The notes under the pieces: generated by a model | What the model saw: only the letters and a program-made list of their open reading frames with translations | Databases searched by the model: none | What the model was told of the DNA's origin: nothing | Source of the DNA: Photobacterium frigidiphilum | GTDB taxonomy: Bacteria > Pseudomonadota > Gammaproteobacteria > Enterobacterales > Vibrionaceae | Direction: 5' to 3' | Assembly (NCBI RefSeq): GCF_003025615.1 | Contig: NZ_PYMJ01000028.1 | Location: 1 to 64,000, forward strand | Length of the DNA: 64,000 bases | Made by a program: the position numbers and the translations under genes | Shown: positions 8,647 to 18,026 of the stretch, one piece after another | Numbering within the stretch: the first letter of the stretch is position 1 | Layout: each line of letters starts with the position of its first letter

Positions 8647-9322
8647 TTCAATAACCAGTTGGTGGGAAACCAATGAACGATTAACGTATTTATTGGTTGA
8701 AGCGCTAGGTCAAACCTTAACGATGGTATTTACATCAGGGCTTATCGGTTTTGCACTCGGTATTCCGCTAGGTGTCGCCTTACACTTAAGTAAAGATGGT
8801 GGTCAGCTTGAAAACCGCACCTTAAATAAAGTGCTGGGTACCGTCGTCAATATTGGTCGTTCTATCCCTTTTATCATTTTACTTGTCGCTATTATTCCTT
8901 TTACTCGCTTTATCGTGGGTAGCTCAATCGGAACGGCAGCAGCAATTGTTCCATTAACCGTTGGCGCGATTCCATTTATTGCACGATTGGTCGAAGGCGC
9001 ATTACTGGAAGTACCATCAGGCTTAGTGGAAGCGGCACAAGCGATGGGGGCAACATCTCAACAAATCGTCACTAAAGTCTTATTACCAGAAGCATTGCCG
9101 GGCATTATTAATGCCATAACCATTACGCTAGTTACTCTTGTTAGCTATTCTGCAATGGCAGGTACTGTTGGTGGTGGTGGTCTTGGTGATGTGGGTATCC
9201 GTTATGGTTACCAACGCTTCGATGGCACCGTTATGATGATTACAGTTGTTATGTTGGTCATCTTAGTACAACTTATTCAATCGTTTGGTGATCACTTAGT
9301 TAAACGTTTTGATCATCGATAA
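8636..9322 (+). CDS. metI: methionine ABC transporter permease MetI
   Basis: Inner-membrane channel of the methionine importer, 228 aa with about five membrane segments. The EAA loop that contacts MetN is visible as EAAQAMGATSQQIVTKVLLPEA. The start overlaps the end of metN, so the two are probably translationally coupled. Membrane segments include the stretches near 17-45, 60-80 and 195-215. Confidence 0.95.
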   Translation: MLLDSITSWWETNERLTYLLVEALGQTLTMVFTSGLIGFALGIPLGVALHLSKDGGQLENRTLNKVLGTVVNIGRSIPFIILLVAIIPFTRFIVGSSIGTAAAIVPLTVGAIPFIARLVEGALLEVPSGLVEAAQAMGATSQQIVTKVLLPEALPGIINAITITLVTLVSYSAMAGTVGGGGLGDVGIRYGYQRFDGTVMMITVVMLVILVQLIQSFGDHLVKRFDHR

Positions 9323-9418
9323 ATAGAACATTCATAAATACTGCATAGCCATTTTGTAAATACAAGAAAGATATGGCGATTAAGAAATCAGGGAATACCC
9401 CAGTTAAGGAGAAGTACC

Positions 9419-10234
9419 ATGGCGTTTAATTTGAAGAATATTTTTGCTGTCGCAGGTCTAGCATCTGCACTTGTATTAACAGGTTGTGGCGAAAAAGAAG
9501 CTGTTGTTGATAATAGCAAAATTAAAATTGGGGTAATGGCAGGCGCTGAAGCACAAGTTGCCGAAGTTGCAGCGAAAGAAGCGAAGAAAACATACGGATT
9601 AGATGTTGAGTTAATCACTTTTACTGACTACGTTTCACCAAACGCAGCTTTAGAAGAAGGCTCTATTGATATAAATGCATTCCAACATAAGCCTTACCTT
9701 GATCAGCAAATGACTGACCGTGGTTACAAGTTTGCCATTGTGGGTAACTCTTTTGTATACCCAATTGCAGCTTACTCAAGCAAAATCAAATCACTTGACG
9801 AGCTAAAAGATGGCGACCAAATTGCAGTACCGAATGACCCAACAAACCTTGGTCGTTCTTTACTACTATTGCAACAGCAAGGTCTACTCACGCTGAAAGA
9901 AGGCGCAGGTTTAACAGCAACAGTGCTTGATATTGTAAGTAGCCCTAAGAACCTAAAAATTGTTGAGCTTGAAGCTGCACAACTTCCACGTTCTCTAGAA
10001 GATGTTCAACTTGCGATTATTAACACAACATACGCAAGCAGCATCAACCTAACACCTGAGCGTGATGGTGTCTTCGTTGAAGACAAAGAATCACCGTATG
10101 TGAACCTAATTGTTGCACGTGAAGATAATGTGAATGCTGAAAATGTACAGACATTCTTAAAAGCTTACCAATCTGATGTTGTTTACAACGCAGCGCAAGA
10201 AATCTTCCAAGGTGGCGCAGTTAAAGGTTGGTAA
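9419..10234 (+). CDS. metQ: methionine-binding lipoprotein MetQ
   Basis: Substrate-binding lipoprotein, 271 aa, of the NlpA/MetQ family. The signal sequence ends in the lipobox LTGC, so Cys23 should be lipidated after cleavage by signal peptidase II. The mature region has the family pattern (KIGVMAGAEAQVAEVA, NAFQHKPYLDQQ, PNDPTNLGRSLLLLQ). AAGGAG lies seven bases before the ATG. It is the last gene of metNIQ and is followed by a strong terminator. Confidence 0.96.
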   Translation: MAFNLKNIFAVAGLASALVLTGCGEKEAVVDNSKIKIGVMAGAEAQVAEVAAKEAKKTYGLDVELITFTDYVSPNAALEEGSIDINAFQHKPYLDQQMTDRGYKFAIVGNSFVYPIAAYSSKIKSLDELKDGDQIAVPNDPTNLGRSLLLLQQQGLLTLKEGAGLTATVLDIVSSPKNLKIVELEAAQLPRSLEDVQLAIINTTYASSINLTPERDGVFVEDKESPYVNLIVAREDNVNAENVQTFLKAYQSDVVYNAAQEIFQGGAVKGW

Positions 10235-10285
10235 TTCTTTATCGCAGAATAACTTGCAAGACTAAAAGAACAATATGACAAAACG

Positions 10286-10319
10286 AAAGAGGCGCCTGAT
10301 ATAGGTGCCTCTTTTTTTG
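10286..10319 (+). terminator. intrinsic terminator of metNIQ
   Basis: Stem AAAGAGGCGCC / GGTGCCTCTTT with a TGATATA loop and a run of seven T. Confidence 0.9.
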
Positions 10320-10333
10320 ATTTCGTACCATCA

Positions 10334-10474
10334 CTACTTTTTCTTTGCCTTCCCCTGTACCGCTTTAAAGCGTGGATTTGATTTACAAATCACGAATACT
10401 CGCCCACGACGTTTAACGACCTGACAATCACGATGACGCAATTTTGCACTTTTTAATGAGCTAACAACTTTCAT
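10334..10474 (-). CDS. ykgO: ribosomal protein L36, type B (zinc-free paralogue)
   Basis: 46-aa alternative L36 (RpmJ2/YkgO) of the large ribosomal subunit. The sequence (MKVVSSLKSAKLRHRDCQVV...NPRFKAVQGKAKKK) matches the E. coli YkgO pattern. It has only two isolated cysteines and lacks the zinc-ribbon ligands of the ordinary L36. Such C-minus paralogues replace the zinc form when zinc is short. The internal Met (10474) is used as start because it matches the family's N-terminus and follows an AAGAGA ribosome site. A Zur-type palindrome lies just upstream. The usual partner, type B L31, is not adjacent. Confidence 0.93.
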   Translation of the reverse strand: MKVVSSLKSAKLRHRDCQVVKRRGRVFVICKSNPRFKAVQGKAKKK

Positions 10475-10498
10475 TCTATTCTCTTCGTTCAAACAAGC

Positions 10499-10524
10499 TG
10501 ATATGTTATAACATAACAATATCG
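10499..10524 (-). promoter_or_regulatory. Zur-type operator upstream of ykgO
   Basis: TGTTATAACATAACA (10504-10518) matches the gammaproteobacterial Zur core TGTTATA-N-TATAACA at all but one specified position. It contains the perfect 14-bp palindrome TATGTTATAACATA (10502-10515). It sits 25-50 bp before the ykgO start, where a promoter would be. Zinc-dependent repression by Zur is inferred. Confidence 0.82.
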
Positions 10525-10608
10525 TATTTTATCATCGCTGAGTCAAGACGTTTTTTATGGTATGTTCTGCGCTACTTACTCTTTGCTATCTATAACAGGC
10601 CTCGCTTT

Positions 10609-11310
10609 ATGTCTTACAGCATTGAACCTATTGGTATTGTTCGGTCGCCTTATAAAGAAAAATTTGCCGTTCCACGTCAACCGGGATTAGTCCCTAGCGC
10701 ATGTTCAGAAATCATCTTGCAAGGTAGTGCTAATACCATAGAGGCAGTGAGAGGCATTGAACAATTCAGTCATCTTTGGTTGTTATTTTTATTTGACCAA
10801 AACCTTGAAGCAGGCTGGCGACCAACAGTAAGACCCCCTCGATTAGGTGGTAACGAACGTATTGGTGTCTTTGCGAGTAGAGCAACATTTCGCCCTAATG
10901 GCATTGGAATGTCTGCTGTTGAACTAAAAGGGATACGTCAGAAAGGCAGTGATATTATTATTGAATTAGGTGGCGTTGACTTAGTCGACGGCACACCCAT
11001 TATCGATATAAAACCTTACGTACCTTATTCAGATAGTTTGTCACAAGCACAGGGGGGGTTTGCAACGGATGAACCAGCTACGTTACCCGTTGTGTTTACA
11101 GATACAGCATTAGAACAATTAAAAATGGATGGCAACGCTTACCAGCAAACCGTTATTCGGGAAGTATTAGCTCAAGATCCTCGACCTGCTTATAAAAAAA
11201 ATAAAATCGACACCAAGGAATATGCTGTCCATTTATTTAATTTCAATGTGAAATTTACCGTACAAGATGGTCTTGTTACCGTTACTACCATTGAAACAAC
11301 CGTAGAATAA
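10609..11310 (+). CDS. trmO: tRNA (adenine37-N6)-methyltransferase TrmO
   Basis: SAM-dependent enzyme that methylates N6 of the t6A37 base in threonine tRNA (TsaA/YaeB family, beta-barrel fold rather than Rossmann). The 233-aa protein has the family segments IGIVRSPYKEKFAVPRQPGL, LWLLFLFDQN and RATFRPNGIGMSAVEL followed by VDLVDGTPIIDIKPYVPYSD. The C-terminal DPRPAYKK motif is also present. It lies just upstream of proS, as in E. coli (rcsF-trmO-proS), but rcsF is missing here. Confidence 0.93.
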   Translation: MSYSIEPIGIVRSPYKEKFAVPRQPGLVPSACSEIILQGSANTIEAVRGIEQFSHLWLLFLFDQNLEAGWRPTVRPPRLGGNERIGVFASRATFRPNGIGMSAVELKGIRQKGSDIIIELGGVDLVDGTPIIDIKPYVPYSDSLSQAQGGFATDEPATLPVVFTDTALEQLKMDGNAYQQTVIREVLAQDPRPAYKKNKIDTKEYAVHLFNFNVKFTVQDGLVTVTTIETTVE

Positions 11311-11401
11311 GTGAGATCACGCTTGTTCTCTTTGGTGATTAGCCTTTTGGCTGATAATATAATCCCCTTCACTTAAAATTCTCAACAAACGGATACCATC
11401 A

Positions 11402-13117
11402 ATGCGTACCAGTAACTATCTTCTTTCCACGTTGAAGGAGACTCCAAACGACGCAGAAGTCATTAGTCATCAACTAATGCTACGTGCAGGTATGATCCGT
11501 AAGCTGGCTTCAGGTCTTTATACCTGGCTACCTACAGGTCTACGTGTACTGCGTAAAGTCGAAAACATTGTTCGTCAAGAGATCGACAATGCAGGTGCCG
11601 TTGAAATCTTGATGCCCGTTGTTCAGCCATTTGAACTATGGGAAGAGACAGGCCGTTCAGAGAAAATGGGCCCTGAACTACTTCGCTTTACTGACCGTCA
11701 CTCTCGTCCGTTTGTTCTTAGCCCAACAGCAGAAGAAGTTGTCACTAGTCTTGTGCGTAACGAAGTAAGTTCGTACAAACAGCTGCCGCTAAATCTGTAC
11801 CAAATCCAAACTAAATTCCGTGATGAACGTCGCCCTCGTTTCGGCGTAATGCGCGCACGCGAATTCTCAATGATGGATGCGTACAGCTTTGATATCGATA
11901 AAGAAGGCCTAGAAAACTCTTACCAAGCTATGCACGATGCATACTGTAAGGCATTTGATCGCATGGGCCTTGAGTACCGTCCAGTATTGGCAGACTCTGG
12001 CGCAATCGGCGGCAGCGGCTCTCAAGAATTCCACGTGCTTGCTGAAAGCGGTGAAGACCTAATCGCATTCTCTAGTGACTCTGATTACGCAGCAAACATC
12101 GAGAAAGCAGAAGCATTAGCACCAACAACTGAGCTTGCAGCTGCAACTCAAGAGATGGAACTGGTTGATACACCAAACGCTAAAACAATTGCAGAACTTG
12201 TAGAGCAGCACGGCCTTGCAATTGAAAAGACAGTTAAAACGCTATTCGTTAAAGCATCTGATGAAGTTGATGCAGACATCATTGCATTGATCATCCGTGG
12301 TGATCACGAGCTTAACGAAGTAAAAGCTGAAAACCTTCCGCAGGTTGCCTCTCCATTAGAAATGGCAGAAGAAGCTGAGATCCGTGCACTAATCGGTGCT
12401 GGTCCAGGTTCACTTGGTCCTGTTGGTCTTAAGCTACCATTTATCGTAGACCGCACTGTTGCTGTAATGAGCGACTTTGGTGCTGGTGCTAACGTTGATG
12501 ATAAACACTACTTCGGTATTAACTGGGGGCGTGATGTTGAGCTTGCTCAAGTGGAAGACCTACGTAACGTGGTAGAAGGCGACCTAAGCCCATGTGGTCA
12601 AGGCACTATCCAACTGAAACGTGGTATCGAGGTTGGTCACATCTTCCAGCTAGGCACTAACTACTCAGAGAAAATGAACTGTAACGTTCTTGGCCCTGAT
12701 GGTAAGAGTGTCACTCTAGAAATGGGTTGTTACGGCATTGGTGTATCACGTGTTGTGGCATCAGCTATTGAGCAAAACTACGATGAAAACGGCATTATCT
12801 GGCCGACAGCACTTGCACCATTCCAAGTGGCTATCGTACCGATGAACATGGCTAAATCTGAAGAAGTTAAAGCAGCTGCAGAAAGCTTGTATGCTGAATT
12901 AACGGCTGCGGGCATCGAAGTGTTATTTGATGATCGTAAAGAGCGCCCAGGTGTAATGTTCAAAGATATCGAGCTAATTGGTATTCCGCATACGATTGTG
13001 ATCGGTAACCGTAGCCTAGAAAATGGCGAGATGGAATATAAAGACCGTCGCGATGGCAACAAAGTCGCAGTGCCTGTTGCTGATGTTGTAGAAATGATTA
13101 AGCAAAAATTAGCTTAA
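11402..13117 (+). CDS. proS: prolyl-tRNA synthetase
   Basis: Class II aminoacyl-tRNA synthetase that charges proline tRNA in the cytoplasm, 571 aa, the usual bacterial length. It has motif 2 around FRDERRPRFGVMRAREFSMMDAYSF, an inserted editing (INS/YbaK-like) domain at about 225-400, motif 3 with GCYGIGVSR, and a C-terminal anticodon-binding domain (VAIVPMNMA...VLFDDRKERPGVMFKDIELIGIPH). Codon use is richer in preferred codons than the flanking genes, fitting high expression. An intrinsic terminator follows. Confidence 0.97.
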   Translation: MRTSNYLLSTLKETPNDAEVISHQLMLRAGMIRKLASGLYTWLPTGLRVLRKVENIVRQEIDNAGAVEILMPVVQPFELWEETGRSEKMGPELLRFTDRHSRPFVLSPTAEEVVTSLVRNEVSSYKQLPLNLYQIQTKFRDERRPRFGVMRAREFSMMDAYSFDIDKEGLENSYQAMHDAYCKAFDRMGLEYRPVLADSGAIGGSGSQEFHVLAESGEDLIAFSSDSDYAANIEKAEALAPTTELAAATQEMELVDTPNAKTIAELVEQHGLAIEKTVKTLFVKASDEVDADIIALIIRGDHELNEVKAENLPQVASPLEMAEEAEIRALIGAGPGSLGPVGLKLPFIVDRTVAVMSDFGAGANVDDKHYFGINWGRDVELAQVEDLRNVVEGDLSPCGQGTIQLKRGIEVGHIFQLGTNYSEKMNCNVLGPDGKSVTLEMGCYGIGVSRVVASAIEQNYDENGIIWPTALAPFQVAIVPMNMAKSEEVKAAAESLYAELTAAGIEVLFDDRKERPGVMFKDIELIGIPHTIVIGNRSLENGEMEYKDRRDGNKVAVPVADVVEMIKQKLA

Positions 13118-13144
13118 TTCAATTCTCGTTTCAGCTATCTTATT

Positions 13145-13170
13145 AAGCCTCCTTTCTGGAGGCTTTTTTA
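13145..13170 (+). terminator. intrinsic terminator of proS
   Basis: Stem AAGCCTCC / GGAGGCTT with a TTTCT loop and a T-run. Confidence 0.92.
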
Positions 13171-13402
13171 TATATAGTCATCCACAACGCCCATGCTCTA
13201 TAGCGCACTTTTCATATCCGAGAGAAATATACAATGCCATATCTCAATATTCAGTCTCTGGTACAAAGTCGTAAAAAACGATAAAAGACGGACTCATCAA
13301 TAAGATCAAACCTTCCAACTCATTATTTTCACGATATAGTTGATATAGTTAATGAAGAGAAAATAATATTTATCATCATCGTTTACGATGTAAGGTAGAA
13401 AT

Positions 13403-14527
13403 ATGGCAAAGGATAAGCCAAAAATCAGCTTACTCTTAACAGGGGGGGGAGCACGGGCTGCTTATCAAGTTGGCGTGTTAAAAGCCATTGCCGAGTGGTA
13501 CCCACGCGTTCACCATAGCCCTTTTTCAATATATTGCGGTACATCAGCAGGCGGCATAAATGCAATCGCCATCGCCAGTTACGCGTCATGTTTTCGCCTG
13601 GGTGTGAAAAAATTAGAGTGGATTTGGGCACGTTTACATAGCCGCAGAGTCTTTATTGCCAGTCCGTATGGTATGACTAACTACTTGCTTAAACAAGGAC
13701 TTGCACGCTTACAGGCTGATTATCATGAACGCCCACCTTTTGGCTTACTAAATAATCGTCCCCTTCGTGAGCTACTTAACCAAGTTAATAATTATGAACG
13801 ACTAGAAAAACAAATCATAGCCGGTAATTTACATGGCATTTCCATCACCGCTTCCAGTTATAAAAGTGGCCGTTCTGTCAGTTTTTTTCAAGGCCAACAA
13901 GAACTTTGTGAATGGGATAGAGCAAAATCGAAAGGACGGCGCTCATTAATATCTACAGAGCATTTATTAGCATCAGCAGCAATACCTCTGGTGTTTCCAG
14001 CCAGTAGGATTGGTCAAACCTACTATGGGGATGGTTCAATCCACCAATTATCGCCACTGCGTCCATCATTAAAAATGGGGGCTGATAAAATACTGATGAT
14101 TGATTTAATCAATGAAAAAACAGAAGAAAGGGATCACACCAAAGCACCGGGATTAGCCTCTTTGGGCGGACACTTAATGGATACTATTTTTAGCGATACA
14201 TTAACAGCCGATCTAGAAAACTTAACACGTACCAATACCATCATTCAGGCACTACCTGAACATGAAAGGCAGCGCTTACAATTAAAAAATGTTGACCATA
14301 TTCATTTATCCCCTAGCAAATCCTTTGAACCATTAGCCCAAAAATACTACTGCCATCTACCACCAATGACCCGCGCATTAATGCGACTTACTGGGATTAG
14401 TCCTAAAGATGACGCCGCTATAACCAGTTACATCTTGTTTGAGCCTGAATATATTCAAGCATTAATAAACCTAGGTTATGAAGATACCACTGAAAAAGAG
14501 ACGATGATCCGCAAATTTTTGAAATAA
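13403..14527 (+). CDS. patatin-like phospholipase
   Basis: Predicted lipid acyl hydrolase, 374 aa. The oxyanion-hole glycine motif TGGGARAAYQVG is near 13-24 and the nucleophile elbow GTSAG at 46-50 (Ser48). The second member of the Ser-Asp dyad is Asp210 in GDGS. It has no evident signal peptide, so it is probably cytoplasmic or loosely membrane-bound, like RssA-type bacterial patatins. The physiological substrate is unknown. It appears monocistronic, with a GTAAGG ribosome site and an A/T-rich upstream region. Confidence 0.85.
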   Translation: MAKDKPKISLLLTGGGARAAYQVGVLKAIAEWYPRVHHSPFSIYCGTSAGGINAIAIASYASCFRLGVKKLEWIWARLHSRRVFIASPYGMTNYLLKQGLARLQADYHERPPFGLLNNRPLRELLNQVNNYERLEKQIIAGNLHGISITASSYKSGRSVSFFQGQQELCEWDRAKSKGRRSLISTEHLLASAAIPLVFPASRIGQTYYGDGSIHQLSPLRPSLKMGADKILMIDLINEKTEERDHTKAPGLASLGGHLMDTIFSDTLTADLENLTRTNTIIQALPEHERQRLQLKNVDHIHLSPSKSFEPLAQKYYCHLPPMTRALMRLTGISPKDDAAITSYILFEPEYIQALINLGYEDTTEKETMIRKFLK

Positions 14528-14619
14528 AATCATATAATTATTAATAATAAATTACTCTAGATGTTGATTTGAACAAATAATTGCCTATAGTAAACCCCTA
14601 ATATTTTTATGATGTTTTT

Positions 14620-15474
14620 ATGGATCCAATTCTCTGGGACAAGTTTTTTGCTGATGAACGAAAACCGAGGACAAAACCTCTCGGCGCTGATCAGCGTCTA
14701 CTGATCTTGCAGAAACTACAAGGCAAACTAGAACTTGGAATATTATTCGAAATATTCACTCGTGAAATCGAAAAACAAATCGATGTAAGCCGTCTTATCT
14801 GGGATCTTGACGATACTAGTACCTTAATTCGTCGAGGAAAAGGCACTGAATTCAACCAAACCTTTGTTTTACGCCTTGGTGAAAATGAACTCGGTAAATT
14901 AAAGTACACGACCCCTTATAAACTTGATAACGATGAAATTAACTTACTTCATACGTATCACCGCCTTTTCGCAGGCCCCCTTAGTAATGCTATTGAATAT
15001 CGCCGAGTCAAAAATATGGCTATGCGAGATCATCTATCCGGTTTAGGTAATCGTTCTAGTTTCGAGCAAGATATACAACATTCGATTGCGATGAGCGAAC
15101 GCCGGGATGTGGGTTTAGTTGTCGTAATCTTTGATTTAGATAATTTCAAACAAGTTAACGACCGCTATGGGCACCTTGATGGTGATAAAGTTATCCGTCG
15201 TTTCGCTATTGCGTTAAAACATGCTGTTCGCACCTCTGACCGTTGTTATCGTCTAGGCGGAGATGAGTTCATTATGCTGCTGCAACCAGCAACAGACAAA
15301 TCCGCACAGAAAGTAGCAGAACGCGTACATCACTTGATTAATGATGACCAAGCATTACGCACTCTTCAGGTTTCATCATCACATGGTTATGCCCAATATC
15401 AAAAAGGGGATACCACCCTTTCGCTTATTGATCGCGCTGATCGCCAGTTATATAAACAAAAGCGTAATAAATAG
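14620..15474 (+). CDS. GGDEF-domain diguanylate cyclase (predicted active)
   Basis: 284-aa cytoplasmic protein that probably makes cyclic di-GMP from GTP. The N-terminal 130 residues form an unrecognised sensory region without membrane segments. The GGDEF domain begins near DHLSGLGNR (137-145) and carries FDLDNFKQVND (171-181) and an intact GGDEF at 213-217. An RxxD inhibitory site (RTSD, 204-207) lies five residues before GGDEF, so product feedback is expected. No EAL domain is present. It follows the patatin gene on the same strand after 92 bp. Whether they share a transcript is not clear. Confidence 0.88.
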   Translation: MDPILWDKFFADERKPRTKPLGADQRLLILQKLQGKLELGILFEIFTREIEKQIDVSRLIWDLDDTSTLIRRGKGTEFNQTFVLRLGENELGKLKYTTPYKLDNDEINLLHTYHRLFAGPLSNAIEYRRVKNMAMRDHLSGLGNRSSFEQDIQHSIAMSERRDVGLVVVIFDLDNFKQVNDRYGHLDGDKVIRRFAIALKHAVRTSDRCYRLGGDEFIMLLQPATDKSAQKVAERVHHLINDDQALRTLQVSSSHGYAQYQKGDTTLSLIDRADRQLYKQKRNK

Positions 15475-15605
15475 CCATCTCCCCAATTTATCCTTTTTTG
15501 ATCAATATTCTTTGCTATCTTCAACGTGTATATTGGTGTTTATCACCATAGAATTTATTCCAATACATTCTCTATTCGAATAAATTTTACTTTAGAGGAA
15601 ATATC

Positions 15606-15809
15606 ATGAAAGTTTACGAATGCTGCGAATTAATCCGTAAGACTTATGCACAAATTGGCGGCGGTGATCTCGGGTATATTCCAAATGCGATTCATTGTGC
15701 AGTCAAAACATTTGATTTTATTGCTGCAAATGAAGAGCTACCGAAAGATGTTCGCGAACGTGCGGCTTTTGCTGCTGCAAATTTATTAATGAGTGATTTC
15801 GAAGACTAA
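15606..15809 (+). CDS. yaeP: YaeP family protein
   Basis: 67-aa conserved protein of unknown function. It aligns along its whole length with E. coli YaeP as I remember it (CELIRK.YA.I..GDLGY.P.A....VK...AA...L...VRE.AA.AAANLL.SD). It has a GAGGAAA ribosome site. The next gene starts two bases after the stop, so the two form an operon. Confidence 0.85.
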   Translation: MKVYECCELIRKTYAQIGGGDLGYIPNAIHCAVKTFDFIAANEELPKDVRERAAFAAANLLMSDFED

Positions 15810-15811
15810 AT

Positions 15812-16000
15812 ATGAATTTATCCAAATATGAAACGATGGATCCAGTCATGTTAATGAGCATCGTTAATATGAAAATTCGTGATGAATTTGAAGACTTGGA
15901 CAGCTTGATTAACTATTTCGAAATCGATAAAGAAATTTTGATCAACCGCCTCAAACAAGCAGGCTTTGATTACTTGCCTGAAGTAAAACAATTCCGCTAA
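15812..16000 (+). CDS. DUF4250 family protein
   Basis: 62-aa small protein of unknown function. The N-terminus (YETMDPVMLMSIVNMKIRDEF) is the DUF4250 pattern, and the middle resembles a short helix-turn-helix-like unit (DSLINYFEIDKEILINRLKQAGF). It lies two bases after yaeP and before a strong bidirectional terminator. Confidence 0.82.
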   Translation: MNLSKYETMDPVMLMSIVNMKIRDEFEDLDSLINYFEIDKEILINRLKQAGFDYLPEVKQFR

Positions 16001-16026
16001 CACATCAAATCAACATATATGAAAGA

Positions 16027-16057
16027 CAAAACGGAAGCCAATGGCTTCCGTTTTTTA
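16027..16057 (+). terminator. intrinsic terminator between convergent genes
   Basis: Stem AAAACGGAAGCC / GGCTTCCGTTTT with an AAT loop and T-run. The A/T flanks mean it can serve both the DUF4250 gene and the convergent symporter gene. Confidence 0.9.
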
Positions 16058-16083
16058 TATTTCATTGTTGGTTATCAATAACC

Positions 16084-17433
16084 TTAGCCAAACGAAGCCC
16101 AAAGTACTGTGGCCACTAAAATAGGACATACAACTTTTAGGTATAGTGGCCAAACTTTCCAGAACAAACTGTTTTCGATTTCAGGGCAACCTTCGCTCAA
16201 CTCTTTGAGTTTACTGTTACGAGACCAAATCCAACCACCAAATAAAGTAAACAGTAATGCCGCTACAGGCTGAAAATACTGCGTTGCAATAGTCGCTACT
16301 AAACCAAACATCTGACCAAAATTAAAGATAATAACAACACTGAATAAAGCAATTAACGCCCCTAACACCCAGCTTGTCGGCTTACGTTTCGTATTAAAAC
16401 GTTCACAGACTAAAGACACTGGGCATTCAAGCATTGAGATAGATGATGTTAGTGCAGCGATAGTCATTAGCACAAAGAAAACGAGAGCAAGCAGTTCACC
16501 CACAAAACCGAGACTATCAAACAGCATAGGCAGAACAGTAAACACTAACGTATCAGAACTCAGTAGCGAGCCATCGTCTGCGTAAATTGCCACACCTTTT
16601 TGCATCGCAACATACATTGCAGGCATTACAACCATACCCGCAACAATGGCAACAGCGGTATCAACCAATGTCACGCTCAGCGCCATTTTCGGTAGGTTTT
16701 CTTTCTTACTTAAGTAGGAGCCATAAATAAGCATAGAACAGCCACCAATAGTCAAAGAGAAGAACCCTTGTCCCATTGCGGCTAACAGTAACTGGCGATC
16801 AAAGACTTTACTGAAATCAGGAATAAGGAAGTGCTTTAATCCTTCCATTGCGCCATCTTGAGTCATGATATAAACAAACATTAAACCAAATAAAGCAAAC
16901 AACGCAGGCATTAAACGCGTAGACCACTTTTCGATACCCTGCTTAACACCACTTTGTACAATAAGAATGGTTAATATATAAAATATAATTGCGCCAAAGA
17001 GGTTACGACCAATAGAGAAATCTTTTAACCATGCAGACGCCGATTCAAAACCGAAAATATCCGTTACAGCTGCAAACATGAAGGTAATTAACCATCCTGC
17101 GACAATGCTATAAAATGCCAACACTAAACAAGGTACGGCTAAACCAATACAACCAACGACTGAGCCTGCTTTTTTAGCTAACGGGTTATCCGATAAACTA
17201 CGCATGCTATCGATTGGATTCGCTTGGCCATGACGACCAATAGCCATTTCGACCACCAGCATAGGGAAAGCAACGACCAAGATCATAAAGAGGTAAACCA
17301 GAACAAACGCCCCTCCTCCATTACTTGCCGCTTGTGTTGGGAATCCCCAAATATTCCCAAGCCCAACAGCAGCACCGGCAGCAGCCAGAATAAACCCTAC
17401 TTTTGAACCAAAATGTTCTCTACTACCAGCCAT
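16084..17433 (-). CDS. sodium-dependent transporter (NSS/SNF family)
   Basis: Inner-membrane sodium symporter of the neurotransmitter:sodium symporter family, 449 aa with about 11-12 membrane segments. The first segment has the signature GFILAAAGAAVGLGNIWGFP, whose glycine-rich unwound stretch binds sodium and substrate. Related bacterial proteins carry amino acids (for example tryptophan or leucine), but the substrate here cannot be read from the sequence. It is monocistronic and convergent with the yaeP operon. Confidence 0.9.
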   Translation of the reverse strand: MAGSREHFGSKVGFILAAAGAAVGLGNIWGFPTQAASNGGGAFVLVYLFMILVVAFPMLVVEMAIGRHGQANPIDSMRSLSDNPLAKKAGSVVGCIGLAVPCLVLAFYSIVAGWLITFMFAAVTDIFGFESASAWLKDFSIGRNLFGAIIFYILTILIVQSGVKQGIEKWSTRLMPALFALFGLMFVYIMTQDGAMEGLKHFLIPDFSKVFDRQLLLAAMGQGFFSLTIGGCSMLIYGSYLSKKENLPKMALSVTLVDTAVAIVAGMVVMPAMYVAMQKGVAIYADDGSLLSSDTLVFTVLPMLFDSLGFVGELLALVFFVLMTIAALTSSISMLECPVSLVCERFNTKRKPTSWVLGALIALFSVVIIFNFGQMFGLVATIATQYFQPVAALLFTLFGGWIWSRNSKLKELSEGCPEIENSLFWKVWPLYLKVVCPILVATVLWASFG

Positions 17434-17570
17434 TATGCGTACTCATTTACCAATCGACGTATCAGTGTGCTAGTACAATAATGCATACTACTTTCTTTAG
17501 CAATAGCAGAGTATCCAACTGAATAAATTATGAGCTAGCAACTGTAAATATCGTGGTACACCAATAATAG

Positions 17571-17612
17571 ACAAAGAAAAACCGCTATCAGTGTTGAGTA
17601 CTCATAGCGGTT
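17571..17612 (-). terminator. intrinsic terminator after the cytochrome c gene
   Basis: Stem AACCGCTAT / ATAGCGGTT (17580-17588 with 17604-17612), followed leftward by a T-rich tail. It lies 47 bp beyond the cytochrome stop. Confidence 0.75.
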
Positions 17613-17658
17613 AATGTTGAATATCAATATGCCTATTGAGGTATATTAAATAATAAGC

Positions 17659-17970
17659 TTATTTTAATTGAGCAAAATACGCAGCAACATTTGCAATGTC
17701 GGTATCGTTTAGCATAGAAGCTTGTGGCTGCATTACCATCGCCATTCCCCCCGTGCGTTCTTTATTTTTATATGCTTTCAATGCATTCGCCAAATATTGC
17801 TCATTCTGCCCTTTGAGGTTTGGATAGCCTGGGATCATTGCAATTCCATCAACACCATGGCATGCCGCACAAATAGCAGCTTTAGCTTTACCTGCTACGG
17901 GGTCGCCTGCAGCCATTACTGATGATGAAAATACAACTGCGAAAATAGTAAGTGCAAAAATTTTATTCAT
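17659..17970 (-). CDS. periplasmic class I cytochrome c
   Basis: 103-aa monohaem cytochrome c. It has a signal peptide (cleavage after about Ala20-Ala21), a haem-attachment CAACH at 34-38 (Cys34, Cys37, His38), and several Met residues late in the protein (around RTGGMAMVMQPQASML) that could be the distal haem ligand. The pattern (AAICAACHGVDG, YPNLKGQNEQYLANALKAYK) is that of c553/c5-type electron carriers. It is flanked by tilS, which starts independently. The redox partner is not identifiable. Confidence 0.9.
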   Translation of the reverse strand: MNKIFALTIFAVVFSSSVMAAGDPVAGKAKAAICAACHGVDGIAMIPGYPNLKGQNEQYLANALKAYKNKERTGGMAMVMQPQASMLNDTDIANVAAYFAQLK

Positions 17971-18026
17971 TTTGTCCTCTTATACATTTTTATTATCCTT
18001 TCGCAAATTGTGCACTCTTTATGAAG

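Noticed and set aside
13234..13284. 16-codon ORF MPYLNIQSLVQSRKKR between proS and the patatin gene
   Set aside because: The first residues recall 4-oxalocrotonate tautomerase N-termini, so it might be a remnant, but it is too short and otherwise unsupported.
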